In this document: in pieces, positions 18,881 through 26,956 of the stretch
Position numbering within the stretch: position 1 is the stretch's first letter
Layout of the letters: each line of letters starts with the position of its first letter
Origin: an uncultured Coriobacteriales bacterium
Lineage (GTDB): Bacteria > Actinomycetota > Coriobacteriia > Coriobacteriales > UMGS124
Assembly: GCA_934654475.1 (NCBI GenBank)
Contig: CAKUFZ010000017.1
Span: forward strand, 1 to 35,115
Length of the DNA stretch: 35,115 nucleotides
Direction of reading: 5' to 3'
The notes under the pieces: generated by a model
Database searches by the model: none
Told to the model about the DNA's origin: nothing
What the model saw: the letters and a program-made list of their open reading frames with translations, nothing else
Made by a program: the position numbers and the translations under genes

Positions 18881-20614
18881 TTGGCAACCAAGAAGAACGA
18901 GCGTCGGTGCTGCGAGTCGCACGTGAAGGCAGTGAAGGAGCTGTTCCCCGGCGCGGTCACCGACGCCGAGTGGATTAACTCCGAGCAGTGCTGCATCACG
19001 GTCAACGCCGACTCGGCCCCCGACGTCATCGAGCATCTGTACTATGAGCGCGACGGTTGGATGCCCGTCATGGTGGGCAACGACGAGCGTCAGCTCAACG
19101 GCCACTACGGCCTGTACTATGTGCTCTCCATGGAGGGCGCAGACCCCGGCTACATGATGGTGAAGGTCAACGTCCCGCGCGACACCGAGACCTTCATGGC
19201 CGTGAGCGCGAAGGTCCCAGCCGCCGTGTGGTCGGAGCGCGAGGTGCAGGACATGTTTGGCCTGCATGCCGACGGCATCATCGACAACCGCAACCTCGTG
19301 CTGCCCGACGACTGGCCCTCCGGCCTCTACCCGCTGCGCAAGGACACGATGGACTACCGCTACCGTCCCGAGCCCACGACCGACCTTGAGAACTACCAGT
19401 TCCTCAAGGAGGTCGGCAGCAAAGAGACCACCATCGTCCCCATGGGACCCTTGCACATCACCTCCGACGAGCCGGGCCACTTCCGCCTGTTCGTCGAGGG
19501 CGAGGACATCATCGACGCCGACTACCGCCTCTTCTTCATCCACCGCGGCATGGAGAAGTGCGCCGAGAGCCGCATGACCTACGACCAGGTGCCCTTCCTG
19601 GCCGAGCGCGTGTGCGGCATCTGCGGCTACGCCCATTCCGTGGCCTACTCCGAGACCATCGAGCATGCCCAGGGCATCGAGGTGCCGCTGCGCGCCCAGG
19701 TCATCCGCACCATCTGCCTGGAGACCGAGCGCCTGCACTCGCACCTGCTCAACCTGGGCCTCGTATGCCACTACTCGGGCTTCGACACGGGCTTCCAGCA
19801 CTTCTTCCGCGTTCGCGAGAAGGCCATGGACCTGGCGGAGATGCTCACCGGCGCCCGCAAGACCTACGGCCTCAACCTCATCGGCGGCGTGCGTCGCGAC
19901 GTGCTCAAGGAGCAGACGCTTGAGACCCTCAAGTGCCTCGCCGAGCTGCGCAGCGACGTGGAGCGCCTTGTCGCCGAGCTGATCGCCACGCCCAACTTCC
20001 TCAAGCGCGCCCAGGGCGTGGGCATCCTCGACCGCAAGGTCGCCCGCGACTTCAGCCCGGTGGGCCCGCTCGTGCGTGGTTCGGGCTTTGCCCGCGACGT
20101 GCGCTGGAACCATCCCTACGACGGCTACAAGCTCATCGCCGACAAGCACAAGCCCATCACGCAGGACACCTGCGACGTGCTCGGCCGCACGCTCGTGCGC
20201 GTGGGCGAGGTGTACGACTCCATCTCCATCATCGAGGAGCTCCTCCAGATGGACCTGCCCGAGGGACCCGTGCTCACCGAGGGCTGGACGTACACGCCCA
20301 ACAAGTTCGCCCTGGGCTACGCCGAGGCTCCGCGCGGCGAGGACGTGCACTGGTCCATGGTGGGCAACAGCCAGAAGTGCTACCGTTGGCGCTGCAAGGC
20401 TTCCACGTACAGCAACTGGCCGGTGCTTCGCTACATGTTCCGCGGCAACACCATCTCCGACGCGGCTCTCATCGTCGGCTCGCTCGACCCGTGCTACTCC
20501 TGCACCGAGCGCGTCACCATCGTCGACGTCAACAAGCGCACCGAGAAGACGCTCACCAAGAAGCAGCTCGAGGACTACTGCCACGACCGTACCCATTCGC
20601 CTCTGAAGGACTAA
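18881..20614 (+). CDS. hyfG: Hydrogenase-4 large catalytic subunit HyfG ([NiFe], group 4)
   Basis: The 577-residue protein is a NuoC-like N-terminal domain (about 1-150) fused to a NuoD-like hydrogenase large subunit. The [NiFe] ligands are in place: RVCGIC at 243-248 (C245, C248) and DPCYSC at 536-541 (C538, C541). Like HycE, it has a C-terminal extension, here 33 residues after R544, which the HycI-type protease encoded downstream should remove after nickel insertion. It makes H2 from protons and ferredoxin-delivered electrons. The start is TTG, chosen because AAGGGAGG sits 6 nt upstream, overlapping the hyfF stop, and no nearby ATG fits. Confidence 0.94.
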   Translation: MATKKNERRCCESHVKAVKELFPGAVTDAEWINSEQCCITVNADSAPDVIEHLYYERDGWMPVMVGNDERQLNGHYGLYYVLSMEGADPGYMMVKVNVPRDTETFMAVSAKVPAAVWSEREVQDMFGLHADGIIDNRNLVLPDDWPSGLYPLRKDTMDYRYRPEPTTDLENYQFLKEVGSKETTIVPMGPLHITSDEPGHFRLFVEGEDIIDADYRLFFIHRGMEKCAESRMTYDQVPFLAERVCGICGYAHSVAYSETIEHAQGIEVPLRAQVIRTICLETERLHSHLLNLGLVCHYSGFDTGFQHFFRVREKAMDLAEMLTGARKTYGLNLIGGVRRDVLKEQTLETLKCLAELRSDVERLVAELIATPNFLKRAQGVGILDRKVARDFSPVGPLVRGSGFARDVRWNHPYDGYKLIADKHKPITQDTCDVLGRTLVRVGEVYDSISIIEELLQMDLPEGPVLTEGWTYTPNKFALGYAEAPRGEDVHWSMVGNSQKCYRWRCKASTYSNWPVLRYMFRGNTISDAALIVGSLDPCYSCTERVTIVDVNKRTEKTLTKKQLEDYCHDRTHSPLKD

Positions 20615-20629
20615 GGGGGAGGCACAGAC

Positions 20630-21187
20630 ATGTTCAAGACTATCAAGGAGATCTTGCGCACCGGCGACGCGACGATCAAGTACCCCTTCGCGCCGCTTGA
20701 GCGCCCCGAGGGTGCGCGCGGCAAGCCCGAGCACGACGCGATCGCCTGCATCGCGTGCGCGGCGTGCGCAAACGTCTGCCCGCCCAACGCCATCCAGATG
20801 CTCATCGAGGCCGACAAGGGCCAGACCACCTGGTCGATCAACTTCGGCCGCTGCATCTTCTGTGGGCGCTGCGAGGAGGTCTGTCCCACCCATGCCATCG
20901 TGCTGAGCAAGGAGTTCGAGCTTGCCGTCATGAACAAGGAGGACTTCGAGGAGCGCTGCACCTACGACATGGCGCGTTGCAGCGAGTGCGGCGAGTACTA
21001 CGCCACCGTCAAGCAGGTCGACTATGCCACGCGCATCCTGTCGCAGCTGCCCGGCGACCTCGAGGCGCAGCAGGCGGCGGCGCTCACGGGCGTGTGCCCC
21101 AAGTGCAAGCAGAAAGCAGACGCCTACCGCAACAAGCGCCGCGACGAGCTCGTGGGCGGCAAGAAGAAGATGGAGGCCAAGCGATGA
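20630..21187 (+). CDS. hyfH: Hydrogenase-4 ferredoxin subunit HyfH (NuoI-like)
   Basis: The 185-residue protein has two [4Fe-4S] motifs, CIACAACANVCP and CIFCGRCEEVCP, in the NuoI/HycF order. It bridges the outer ferredoxins and the small subunit. A C-terminal pair of CxxC motifs (CSECGEYY and CPKCKQKA) could bind an additional metal; this reading is inferred from spacing only. The start has AAGGGGGAGG upstream. The stop overlaps the hyfI start in an ATGA, indicating translational coupling. Confidence 0.92.
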   Translation: MFKTIKEILRTGDATIKYPFAPLERPEGARGKPEHDAIACIACAACANVCPPNAIQMLIEADKGQTTWSINFGRCIFCGRCEEVCPTHAIVLSKEFELAVMNKEDFEERCTYDMARCSECGEYYATVKQVDYATRILSQLPGDLEAQQAAALTGVCPKCKQKADAYRNKRRDELVGGKKKMEAKR

Positions 21188-22080
21188 TGGTAATCGACAG
21201 GCCGCTGCCTGACGCGTTGCAGTACAAGCCTGCGAAGCGCGAGGTGGACGAGGCTGTGCAGAAGGCAAAGCTGGCCCTGCTGCATGACATCAAGCGTTCC
21301 GTGTACATCTACCGCGTGGACTGCGGCGGCTGCAACGGCTGCGAGATCGAGATCTTCTCGACCATCACCCCCGTGTTCGACGCCGAGCGCTTCGGCATCA
21401 AGAACACGCCGAGCCCCCGTCACGCCGACATCCTCGTGTACACGGGTGCCGTGACCCGCGCCATGCGCATGCCGGCCCTGCGTGCCTACGACGGCGCGCC
21501 CGACCCCAAGCTCGTGGTGTCCTACGGCGCCTGTGGCTGCACGGGCGGCGTGTTCCACGACAACTACTGCACCTGGGGCGGCACGGACAAGATCATCCCC
21601 GTGGACGTGTACATCCCGGGCTGCCCGCCCACCCCGGCGCAGACCATCTACGGCTTCGCCATGGCGCTGGGCCTGCTCGGCCAGAAGCTCAAGCACACCG
21701 AGACCCGCGAGGTGCCCGGCGAGCAGGCACCCCTGCTCTATGCCAGCATCCCGTACAAGGTGCGCGTGAGCATCGAGCGTGAGGCCCGCCGCTATGCGGG
21801 CTATCAGTGGGGTGCCAAGCTTTCCGACGAGTTCCTCCAGACGATGGAGAAGTCGGAGAACAACGTCATGGCCGACGTGAACCACCTCATTGCCAAGCAG
21901 GATGACCCGCGCCGCGCCGAGGTGTTCCGCGCCCTCAAGAAGGTGCTCGAGGACGCCCTCGTCGACGACGGCCGCATGGCGGACATGCTCAAGAGCGGCC
22001 TGGAGCGCGTTGTGGTGTCCGGCGACGACAGGGCGCGCGCCATTGCGGACAGCGCCCTGAGCGAACATGGCCGCCGCTAG
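21184..22080 (+). CDS. hyfI: Hydrogenase-4 small subunit HyfI (NuoB-like)
   Basis: The 298-residue protein carries the proximal [4Fe-4S] ligands of group 4 hydrogenases: CGGCNGCE (C50, C53), YGACGCTGGVF and GCPPTP. It passes electrons to the [NiFe] centre of HyfG. It is about 45 residues longer than the E. coli HyfI/HycG proteins (252-255), mostly through a charged, probably helical C-terminus. The start at the first of two tandem ATGs overlaps the hyfH stop. The open frame extends far upstream without a stop, but that part is only an out-of-frame shadow of hyfH. Confidence 0.93.
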   Translation: MMVIDRPLPDALQYKPAKREVDEAVQKAKLALLHDIKRSVYIYRVDCGGCNGCEIEIFSTITPVFDAERFGIKNTPSPRHADILVYTGAVTRAMRMPALRAYDGAPDPKLVVSYGACGCTGGVFHDNYCTWGGTDKIIPVDVYIPGCPPTPAQTIYGFAMALGLLGQKLKHTETREVPGEQAPLLYASIPYKVRVSIEREARRYAGYQWGAKLSDEFLQTMEKSENNVMADVNHLIAKQDDPRRAEVFRALKKVLEDALVDDGRMADMLKSGLERVVVSGDDRARAIADSALSEHGRR

Positions 22081-22555
22081 GGGAGACGCATACCGGGCCG
22101 ATGCCGCGGCCAGCGCGCGCGATGCGCTGGCCGCCTCGCCCGAGGTCGTCTTCTACCAGCTCGCGCGCAAGTTCGTGGACTCGGAGAGCTCGGTTCCCGA
22201 GGACGCGCAGGACATCCTGTACTACACGCTTGCCGTGGGGCACCACACCGGCGTGATCGATTGCTTCGAGGAGCGGCTTCGCATGCCGCTCGACGTGTAC
22301 GAGCAGTTTGTGGCGTGCTTCCCCGAGGGGGCCGCGCGCTACAAGCTTGAGGCGATCATGCGTCATTGGGAGATCCAGATTGACCAGACGAACCTCGAGG
22401 TGCTCGTGCCTGCTTTCGAGGATTTGAAGAAGGAACCTGCCGCTGGGCTGGAGGCAGACGGCGTACGTGAAGTCTTCGACGGGCTTTGCGGTATGCTTGC
22501 GGTCCTCCAGGCCAATTCGGCGGCTTACATCATGGGAAGGATTCGTCGGCAATGA
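22067..22555 (+). CDS. hyfJ: Formate hydrogenlyase maturation protein HycH/HyfJ family
   Basis: The 162-residue soluble protein matches HycH/HyfJ in its core: VVFYQLARKFVD near residue 27, then YYTLAVGHHTGVIDC, and a C-terminal SAAYIMGRIRR. The family is needed for assembly of the hydrogenase large subunit; its exact biochemistry is not settled. It starts 14 bp inside hyfI and its stop overlaps the hycI start (ATGA), so the three are translationally linked. A ~26-residue N-terminal extension precedes the conserved part, and a weak ribosome-binding site makes the exact start less certain. Confidence 0.87.
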   Translation: MAAARGDAYRADAAASARDALAASPEVVFYQLARKFVDSESSVPEDAQDILYYTLAVGHHTGVIDCFEERLRMPLDVYEQFVACFPEGAARYKLEAIMRHWEIQIDQTNLEVLVPAFEDLKKEPAAGLEADGVREVFDGLCGMLAVLQANSAAYIMGRIRRQ

Positions 22556-23007
22556 TCACCAAGGTGGTTTTTACCGTCGGCGCGGTGTTGCGCGGCGACG
22601 ACGCGGCCGGTCCCATGCTCGCCAAGATGCTCGAGCAGAACCCCATCCCGGGGTGGACGTGCATCGACGGCGGTCAGACCCCCGAGGACGACCTGGCTGT
22701 TATTCGGCGCATGCAGCCTGACGTACTGCTGCTCGTTGATGCGGCGCAGATGGGGCGCGAGCCCGGCACCATCGCCGTCGTCGACGAGCGCGACGTGGTG
22801 AGCGACCTGCTCATCACGACGCACTCCCTGCCCATCACCTTCTTGCTGGAAGACCTCAAGAAGAGCTGCAAGCAGGTCGTCTTTCTCGGCATCCAGCCCG
22901 CGCAGCTGGAGTTCATGGAGCCCCTCACGCCCGAGGTGCTCAGAAGCGTCGAGAGGATTTACGAGTTCCTCAAGCAAGGGGCGGACTTCTCGCATTTGCC
23001 TGTGTAA
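22552..23007 (+). CDS. hycI: Hydrogenase maturation endopeptidase HycI
   Basis: The 151-residue protein is a HycI/HyaD-family protease that trims the large-subunit C-terminus after nickel insertion. The nickel-sensing residues are present at D16 (GDDAAG), D63 (LLLVDAAQMG) and H91 (TTHSLP), matching D16, D62 and H90 of E. coli HycI. The family's usual N-terminal Gly-Asn is Gly-Ala here (G10-A11). The start overlaps the previous stop. Its substrate is almost certainly HyfG of this cluster. Confidence 0.92.
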   Translation: MITKVVFTVGAVLRGDDAAGPMLAKMLEQNPIPGWTCIDGGQTPEDDLAVIRRMQPDVLLLVDAAQMGREPGTIAVVDERDVVSDLLITTHSLPITFLLEDLKKSCKQVVFLGIQPAQLEFMEPLTPEVLRSVERIYEFLKQGADFSHLPV

Positions 23008-23053
23008 GCAGGCGATGTGCGGCCGGCCCCGCACGTGGTAAGGAGCGTTTAAG

Positions 23054-23899
23054 ATGAGCGATTTGCACGACATCGTCATACCCGACCCCAACTGCCTGTC
23101 GGCTGCCGCCCAAGAGGCAAAAGCCGAGGCAGTGGGTCTCGGCAAGGCCACGAACAGCCTGAGCCGCGTGCTGATTCTGGCGCTCATGGCCGGTATGCAG
23201 ATTGGCATGGGCGCCCTTTTCATGACGGTGGTCAAGAGCGACGCGGCGTTGTCGTTCGGCGCGGCGCAGCTGCTGTGCGGCCTTTCGTTCGGCCTGGGCC
23301 TCATTTGCGTCATCGTTGCCGGCAGCGAGCTTTTCACCGGTAACAGCCTCATGGTCATCGGTGCCATGTCGAAGAAGTTCTCTTGGGGAAGCCTCGTCAA
23401 GAACTGGGTCATCGTGTGGCTCGGCAACCTTGTGGGTTCGCTGGTGCTCGTGGCCATCATCTACGCCTGCGGCACTTGGAGCATGAACGGCGGCGCGGTG
23501 GTCGACACCATGGTCGCTGTGGCAACTTCCAAGATCAACCTGTCGTGGGGCACCATCTTCTTCCGCGGCATCATGTGCAACATCCTCGTGTGCCTTGCCG
23601 TGTGGATGGGCTTTGCGGGCAAGAGCGTCATCGACAAGATCTTTACGAGCGTCTTCCCCGTCATGGCATTCGTAGCCTGCGGCTTTGAGCACTGCGTAGC
23701 TAACATGTTCTTCCTGCCCATGGGCCTTGTTGCGTACAACAACGGCTTCGGCGCCTCGGTTGCCGCTGCTGCTGACGTGCTCAACCTCTCGGGCATCGTG
23801 TACAACATCTCCGCTGCTACCCTGGGCAACATCGTGGGCGGCGCGGTGTTCGTGGGCCTCGTGTACTGGTTCGTCTATCGCAAGAAGGCGGAGAAGTAG
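23054..23899 (+). CDS. focA: Formate channel of the FNT family
   Basis: The 281-residue protein has six membrane segments and the FNT signatures ELFTGN (92-97), RGIMCNILVC (171-180) and FEHCVANMFF, with the central pore histidine at H213. FocA-type channels are pentamers that move formate in or out depending on pH. Its place at the end of the formate hydrogenlyase operon suggests formate import to the cytoplasmic FdhF. The start follows TAAGGAG by about 8 nt. The 47-bp gap to hycI has no terminator. Confidence 0.93.
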   Translation: MSDLHDIVIPDPNCLSAAAQEAKAEAVGLGKATNSLSRVLILALMAGMQIGMGALFMTVVKSDAALSFGAAQLLCGLSFGLGLICVIVAGSELFTGNSLMVIGAMSKKFSWGSLVKNWVIVWLGNLVGSLVLVAIIYACGTWSMNGGAVVDTMVAVATSKINLSWGTIFFRGIMCNILVCLAVWMGFAGKSVIDKIFTSVFPVMAFVACGFEHCVANMFFLPMGLVAYNNGFGASVAAAADVLNLSGIVYNISAATLGNIVGGAVFVGLVYWFVYRKKAEK

Positions 23900-23952
23900 G
23901 GCTTTGGGCTTGTTTGTGTAACGCTTTCAGTGGTACCAAGTACCGACTCGGC

Positions 23953-23999
23953 AAAGGCCGCCGCGCGCGACGAGCATGCGGCGGCCTTTCTTCTATTGT
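23953..23999 (+). terminator. Rho-independent terminator of the formate hydrogenlyase operon
   Basis: Perfect 12-bp arms (23953-23964 and 23978-23989) with a 13-nt loop are followed by the T-rich CTTCTATTGTT. Confidence 0.88.
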
Positions 24000-24016
24000 T
24001 TGGTGGGACGCGTCGC

Positions 24017-24286
24017 ATGTCGGCGCGGCGGAAGGTCAGGTTGAGGGCCGTGCAGATCCGATTCATCGTCACGTTCTACAACAACACGGGCGCCATGGCG
24101 TTTAAAAAGGCCTGCGAGGAGCGCGGGGTGGCAGGGGAGCTCATCCCCATCCCCAAGCAGCTTGAGGCGGGTTGCGGCCTGGTGTGGTCTGCCCCACTTA
24201 CGGCACGAGCCGCGCTCATGCGCTTGCTCGACGACCCGTCGATCGTGTGGTGCGAGCGCACGATATTGGAGCTCGAGGGGCTGTAG
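24017..24286 (+). CDS. DUF3343 (putative Se/S carrier-like) protein
   Basis: The ~89-residue protein has the DUF3343 pattern: an early strand FIVTFYNNTGAMAFKKACEE, a short RGVAGELIPIPKQLEAGCGL segment with conserved C53, then a helix and C-terminal strand. A second Cys is C33. The family (PF11823) has been proposed to carry or sense selenium or sulfur and resembles YedF-like accessory proteins; no reaction is established. It sits just after the selenoprotein-containing operon but beyond its terminator. The start is uncertain: ATG 24017, or GTG 24050 just before the conserved strand. Anything further upstream would overlap the terminator. Confidence 0.7.
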   Translation: MSARRKVRLRAVQIRFIVTFYNNTGAMAFKKACEERGVAGELIPIPKQLEAGCGLVWSAPLTARAALMRLLDDPSIVWCERTILELEGL

Positions 24287-24328
24287 GGGCAAGCGGGCTC
24301 GGTGTTGAGCCTGGCAGGGTCGAGGGGT

Positions 24329-24438
24329 GCGGCGATGCATGCTTGGCTGAGGAATACGACGATGCGCGCCCGCCTGGGCTGAGGGGTTGGGTGCTGCGCC
24401 TGTTTGGCTGAGGGGCGCGGCGATGCGCGCCTGGCTGG
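24329..24438. repeat. Degenerate short tandem repeats (CGRCGATGCRYGC...GGCTGAGG)
   Basis: About four imperfect ~25-30 bp units are visible between the DUF3343 gene and the toxin gene, clearest at 24329-24352, 24357-24383 and 24416-24438. They share CGATGC-[A/G][T/C]GC and GGCTGAGG. They are not regular enough for CRISPR. I see no gene in 24287-24517. Confidence 0.4.
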
Positions 24439-24517
24439 ACGCCTCGGGTTTCGAGTGGTACCAGCCTTCTTGACTGCGACGCCTTGAACGGCACCCTGAA
24501 TACCGTGGGGCTGCCGG

Positions 24518-24892
24518 TTACATCTGCTGGTTGAGCACGCGGCCCAGGAGCGGCTTCTCGAAGCTTGCGATGCTCTCGCCGCGCACGATGGAACGGGCGG
24601 CGCTCAAGCAGTCGAGGTAGTCGAGGATGGTGGTGCCGAAGAGCCTGTTCGCGCAGCGCACCACGTCCTCGTCGACGACAAACACGTCGTCGAGCAGCAT
24701 GTTGAGCACGTAGGCAATCTGCGAGCGCGGCACGCGGTACACGTCGCGCAGCGTGATGGCGGTGCGCGCGATATACTCGGGGTAGGTGTAGGCTTGGCCC
24801 TGCGCTATGAGGGCGCTCGCCAGCTCGAACATCTCTTTTTCATCCTGCAGCACGTAGCGCAGCATGTAGGTCTCATCTATTAGCGTCTTCAT
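24518..24892 (-). CDS. PIN-domain toxin-like protein
   Basis: The 124-residue protein fits a VapC-like PIN RNase: LIDET at 4-8 (D6), LDYLDCL with D91 and D94, and a C-terminal ASFEKPL where the family normally has TFDKxF. The usual second acidic residue in the first helix is not obvious, with R43 near the expected place, so catalytic ability is uncertain. The start overlaps the upstream antitoxin gene by 20 bp, a classic toxin-antitoxin layout in which the antitoxin is made first. The family call rests on pattern only. Confidence 0.68.
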   Translation of the reverse strand: MKTLIDETYMLRYVLQDEKEMFELASALIAQGQAYTYPEYIARTAITLRDVYRVPRSQIAYVLNMLLDDVFVVDEDVVRCANRLFGTTILDYLDCLSAARSIVRGESIASFEKPLLGRVLNQQM

Positions 24893-25169
24893 ATTTCTTG
24901 CTCAGCGACTTGATCCAAGCCTCGCGTTCGGCCTCGCGCATCTTTTTGTCGGCGTAGATGTGCAGGGCCCCTGCAGCTTGCATCTTCCCTTTGGTCAGAC
25001 CCGAGACGGGTCGAAACGGCAACGTGTTGAGCTTGATGCTCTCATGGATGAACATGCGCACCGCCTCGGACAGGCTCGTGCCCATGTCGGCATATATTGC
25101 CTCGGCGGCCTCCTTGTCATCGGCGCTTACGCGCACATGAACGATGCCGTCCTTTTTCTGCTGTGCCAT
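24873..25169 (-). CDS. RelB/DinJ-type antitoxin
   Basis: The 98-residue protein begins with a ribbon-helix-helix DNA-binding part (HVRVSADDKEAAEAIYADMG, then SLSEAVRMFIHESI at about 30-43) typical of RelB/DinJ. A charged C-terminal helix, which normally wraps the toxin, follows. RelB/DinJ antitoxins usually pair with RelE/YafQ-fold toxins, but the next gene encodes a PIN-like protein. It should autorepress the operon from the region where the 134-bp repeat copy A sits. The start follows GAGAGGGGG 5-6 nt upstream. Confidence 0.78.
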   Translation of the reverse strand: MAQQKKDGIVHVRVSADDKEAAEAIYADMGTSLSEAVRMFIHESIKLNTLPFRPVSGLTKGKMQAAGALHIYADKKMREAEREAWIKSLSKKYEDANR

Positions 25170-25212
25170 GGTCCCCCTCTCTCAGGCATGGGCGATTATA
25201 CCGCGCGGGATG

Positions 25213-25346
25213 GAAAAACCCCGCATGTTTGCGTTTTAAATCGTGCAAGGAAACATGCCTGCTTTTCGGCTGCGCATTCTCCCTGGTAGATTACGTGGCC
25301 ATATGAGTGGCATCAGGGCGGCCTGGATTAAAACGCAAACATGTCG
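25213..25346. repeat. 134-bp foldable repeat element, copy A
   Basis: It is 113/134 identical to copy B (29267-29400), with no insertion or deletion. The ends form an 18-bp inverted repeat (CATGTTTGCGTTTTAA core, one bulged A). Inside, a second stem CCCTGGT/ATCAGGG encloses a fully conserved 10-nt bulge and a 3-bp top stem. It lies between the antitoxin start and the LuxR stop codon, ending 6 bp before that stop. No target-site duplication is visible. Confidence 0.85.
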
Positions 25347-25352
25347 CGTTTT

Positions 25353-26930
25353 TTAGGGACGGGAGGGCGCCTCCAGCTTCTCTATGAGTTCGGAGCGGCT
25401 GTGCACGCCGATTTTCTGATACACGGCATGGGTGTGAGACTTCACGGTTGAGTTGCTCACGCAAAGAGTGCCTTCGATTTGCTGGGCGGTCATGTCTTGC
25501 ATGAGGAGGCCGAGCACTTCCTCTTCGCGACGCGTGAGGCCGTACTCGAATGCTGCCTTTGAGCAGATTGCCTGCATGCTGGTCTCAAATGAGCCGTTGG
25601 TTGCATGAACGGTCTCTCTCGTCGTAGCGGATTCCTCATCGACGCCCCAGGTTATCTCACCTGTCTTTTTCCAACTGAGGGCGATGTAGCACACGGTGAG
25701 TGCGAGCGCCATGTCGGCAATCAGTAAGATGAAGGCGTCGTGCTCCCAAGGCGAGCCCTTAAACGCGAGCAAGGCGCCTGCCAGGGCTGAAATGCTCCCG
25801 ACTGCTTTCGTGATGCCAAACAGGTATAAGGCGTTCGTGCCATAGCGAAAGGCCACGTTGCAAAGCACAACGGTGATGAAGACACCAAAGAGCGTCTCTC
25901 CGGCGTGGGTCAGTAACGTCGCGGGAATACCCCATACAGGTGAGGTTAGCAAGAGGCCAAAGAGCCCCGCAAGGGTTAGGGGAAACGCAACGGCACAGAG
26001 GGGCCACAGGTTAAAGCGCATGTCTGAGCGGCGAAAGGCGACTGCGAGCACGACGAGGCAGGCAAGGACGCCCACGGTGGCCCACGGACGATCTTCCACG
26101 GGCAACATGTCGCGCGCAAAGACGTTTGCGAGCGTAAACGTCGCCATAAGACACACGGGTGCGAGTGGGAAGCTGGCGGTTGATACGGCATCAGAATCTA
26201 CAGGTGCAGGTCCTGGTTCGACTTTGGATGAGTCAAGGCCGCGCAAACGCTTCGATGCTCGTACAAGCAGCACGACGCTTAGAAGCGGCAGTGCGACCAT
26301 GAACGTCAAAACGATGGCAGAAAGCGCCTGAAGACTCATAAGGAGCGTCAGCAGCGCTTGGAGTACGTTGGCTCCCAAAAACAGGAGGGTCACGCGCCGT
26401 ATATCGAGGCGAGCATACAGCTCAATCCAAGCCATCCATAGAATACCAGGGGCGATGCTGCCTACTATGCAATATGCGAGGTGACTCAGCACAGCGCCAT
26501 TGAAGGGGAGCACACCTAGGACCGTCACCCCTTCAATGATTACTTCGCCAATCAGTGCGGCGCTGCATGTCCACATCAGCAGGGTGCGGCCTGCGAGGTG
26601 TTGTACGCGCGCCGAGAAAAGCGCTGCCGCCAAAAAGGTAATTGCTTCAAGGCAGCGCTGAATGATGAGCGGCGCATAACCCAGGCTCATTGTCAGTGAT
26701 GGCAGCTTGCTTCCCATCAGGCTTTGCATGGTGATGAAGCAGAGAAGCAGACCGAAGCCTGCAATCATTTGAAGCGCAAGGGACCCATCTCGGGGGAGCG
26801 GACTTCCGTTGCTCGCCGGCTGTTCTACAGCGTTTGAGGCATGAAATCCTGCTTCCTGATTCTCTCGTCCACGCTGGTTCGTCTGCGTCCTCGATTGCTT
26901 GTTGGTCACGTCTCTTTTGCTTCCCCTCAT
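25353..26930 (-). CDS. LuxR-family regulator with polytopic membrane domain
   Basis: The 525-residue protein has the same build as the regulator at 2258-3694. About twelve hydrophobic segments (roughly residues 50-410) are followed by a linker and a LuxR helix-turn-helix at about 462-520 (LTRREEEVLGLL...NSTVKSHTHAVYQKIG). A polar N-terminal ~45 residues is extra. The start is uncertain: ATG 26930 lacks a clear ribosome-binding site, while an in-frame GTG at 26909 has AGGGGA 12 nt upstream. It is divergent from the flavoprotein gene at 27119 and likely controls it from the shared promoter region. Confidence 0.85.
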   Translation of the reverse strand: MRGSKRDVTNKQSRTQTNQRGRENQEAGFHASNAVEQPASNGSPLPRDGSLALQMIAGFGLLLCFITMQSLMGSKLPSLTMSLGYAPLIIQRCLEAITFLAAALFSARVQHLAGRTLLMWTCSAALIGEVIIEGVTVLGVLPFNGAVLSHLAYCIVGSIAPGILWMAWIELYARLDIRRVTLLFLGANVLQALLTLLMSLQALSAIVLTFMVALPLLSVVLLVRASKRLRGLDSSKVEPGPAPVDSDAVSTASFPLAPVCLMATFTLANVFARDMLPVEDRPWATVGVLACLVVLAVAFRRSDMRFNLWPLCAVAFPLTLAGLFGLLLTSPVWGIPATLLTHAGETLFGVFITVVLCNVAFRYGTNALYLFGITKAVGSISALAGALLAFKGSPWEHDAFILLIADMALALTVCYIALSWKKTGEITWGVDEESATTRETVHATNGSFETSMQAICSKAAFEYGLTRREEEVLGLLMQDMTAQQIEGTLCVSNSTVKSHTHAVYQKIGVHSRSELIEKLEAPSRP

Positions 26931-26956
26931 TTGAATTTCAAGACCAACTCTAGTCT

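Noticed and set aside
20755..21183. N-terminal extension of HyfI reading back into hyfH
   Set aside because: The extension is an out-of-frame shadow of hyfH; the ATGA overlap at 21184 and the start of conserved sequence give the real start.
24329..24438. CRISPR array
   Set aside because: Units are irregular, short and without uniform spacers, and no cas genes are present.
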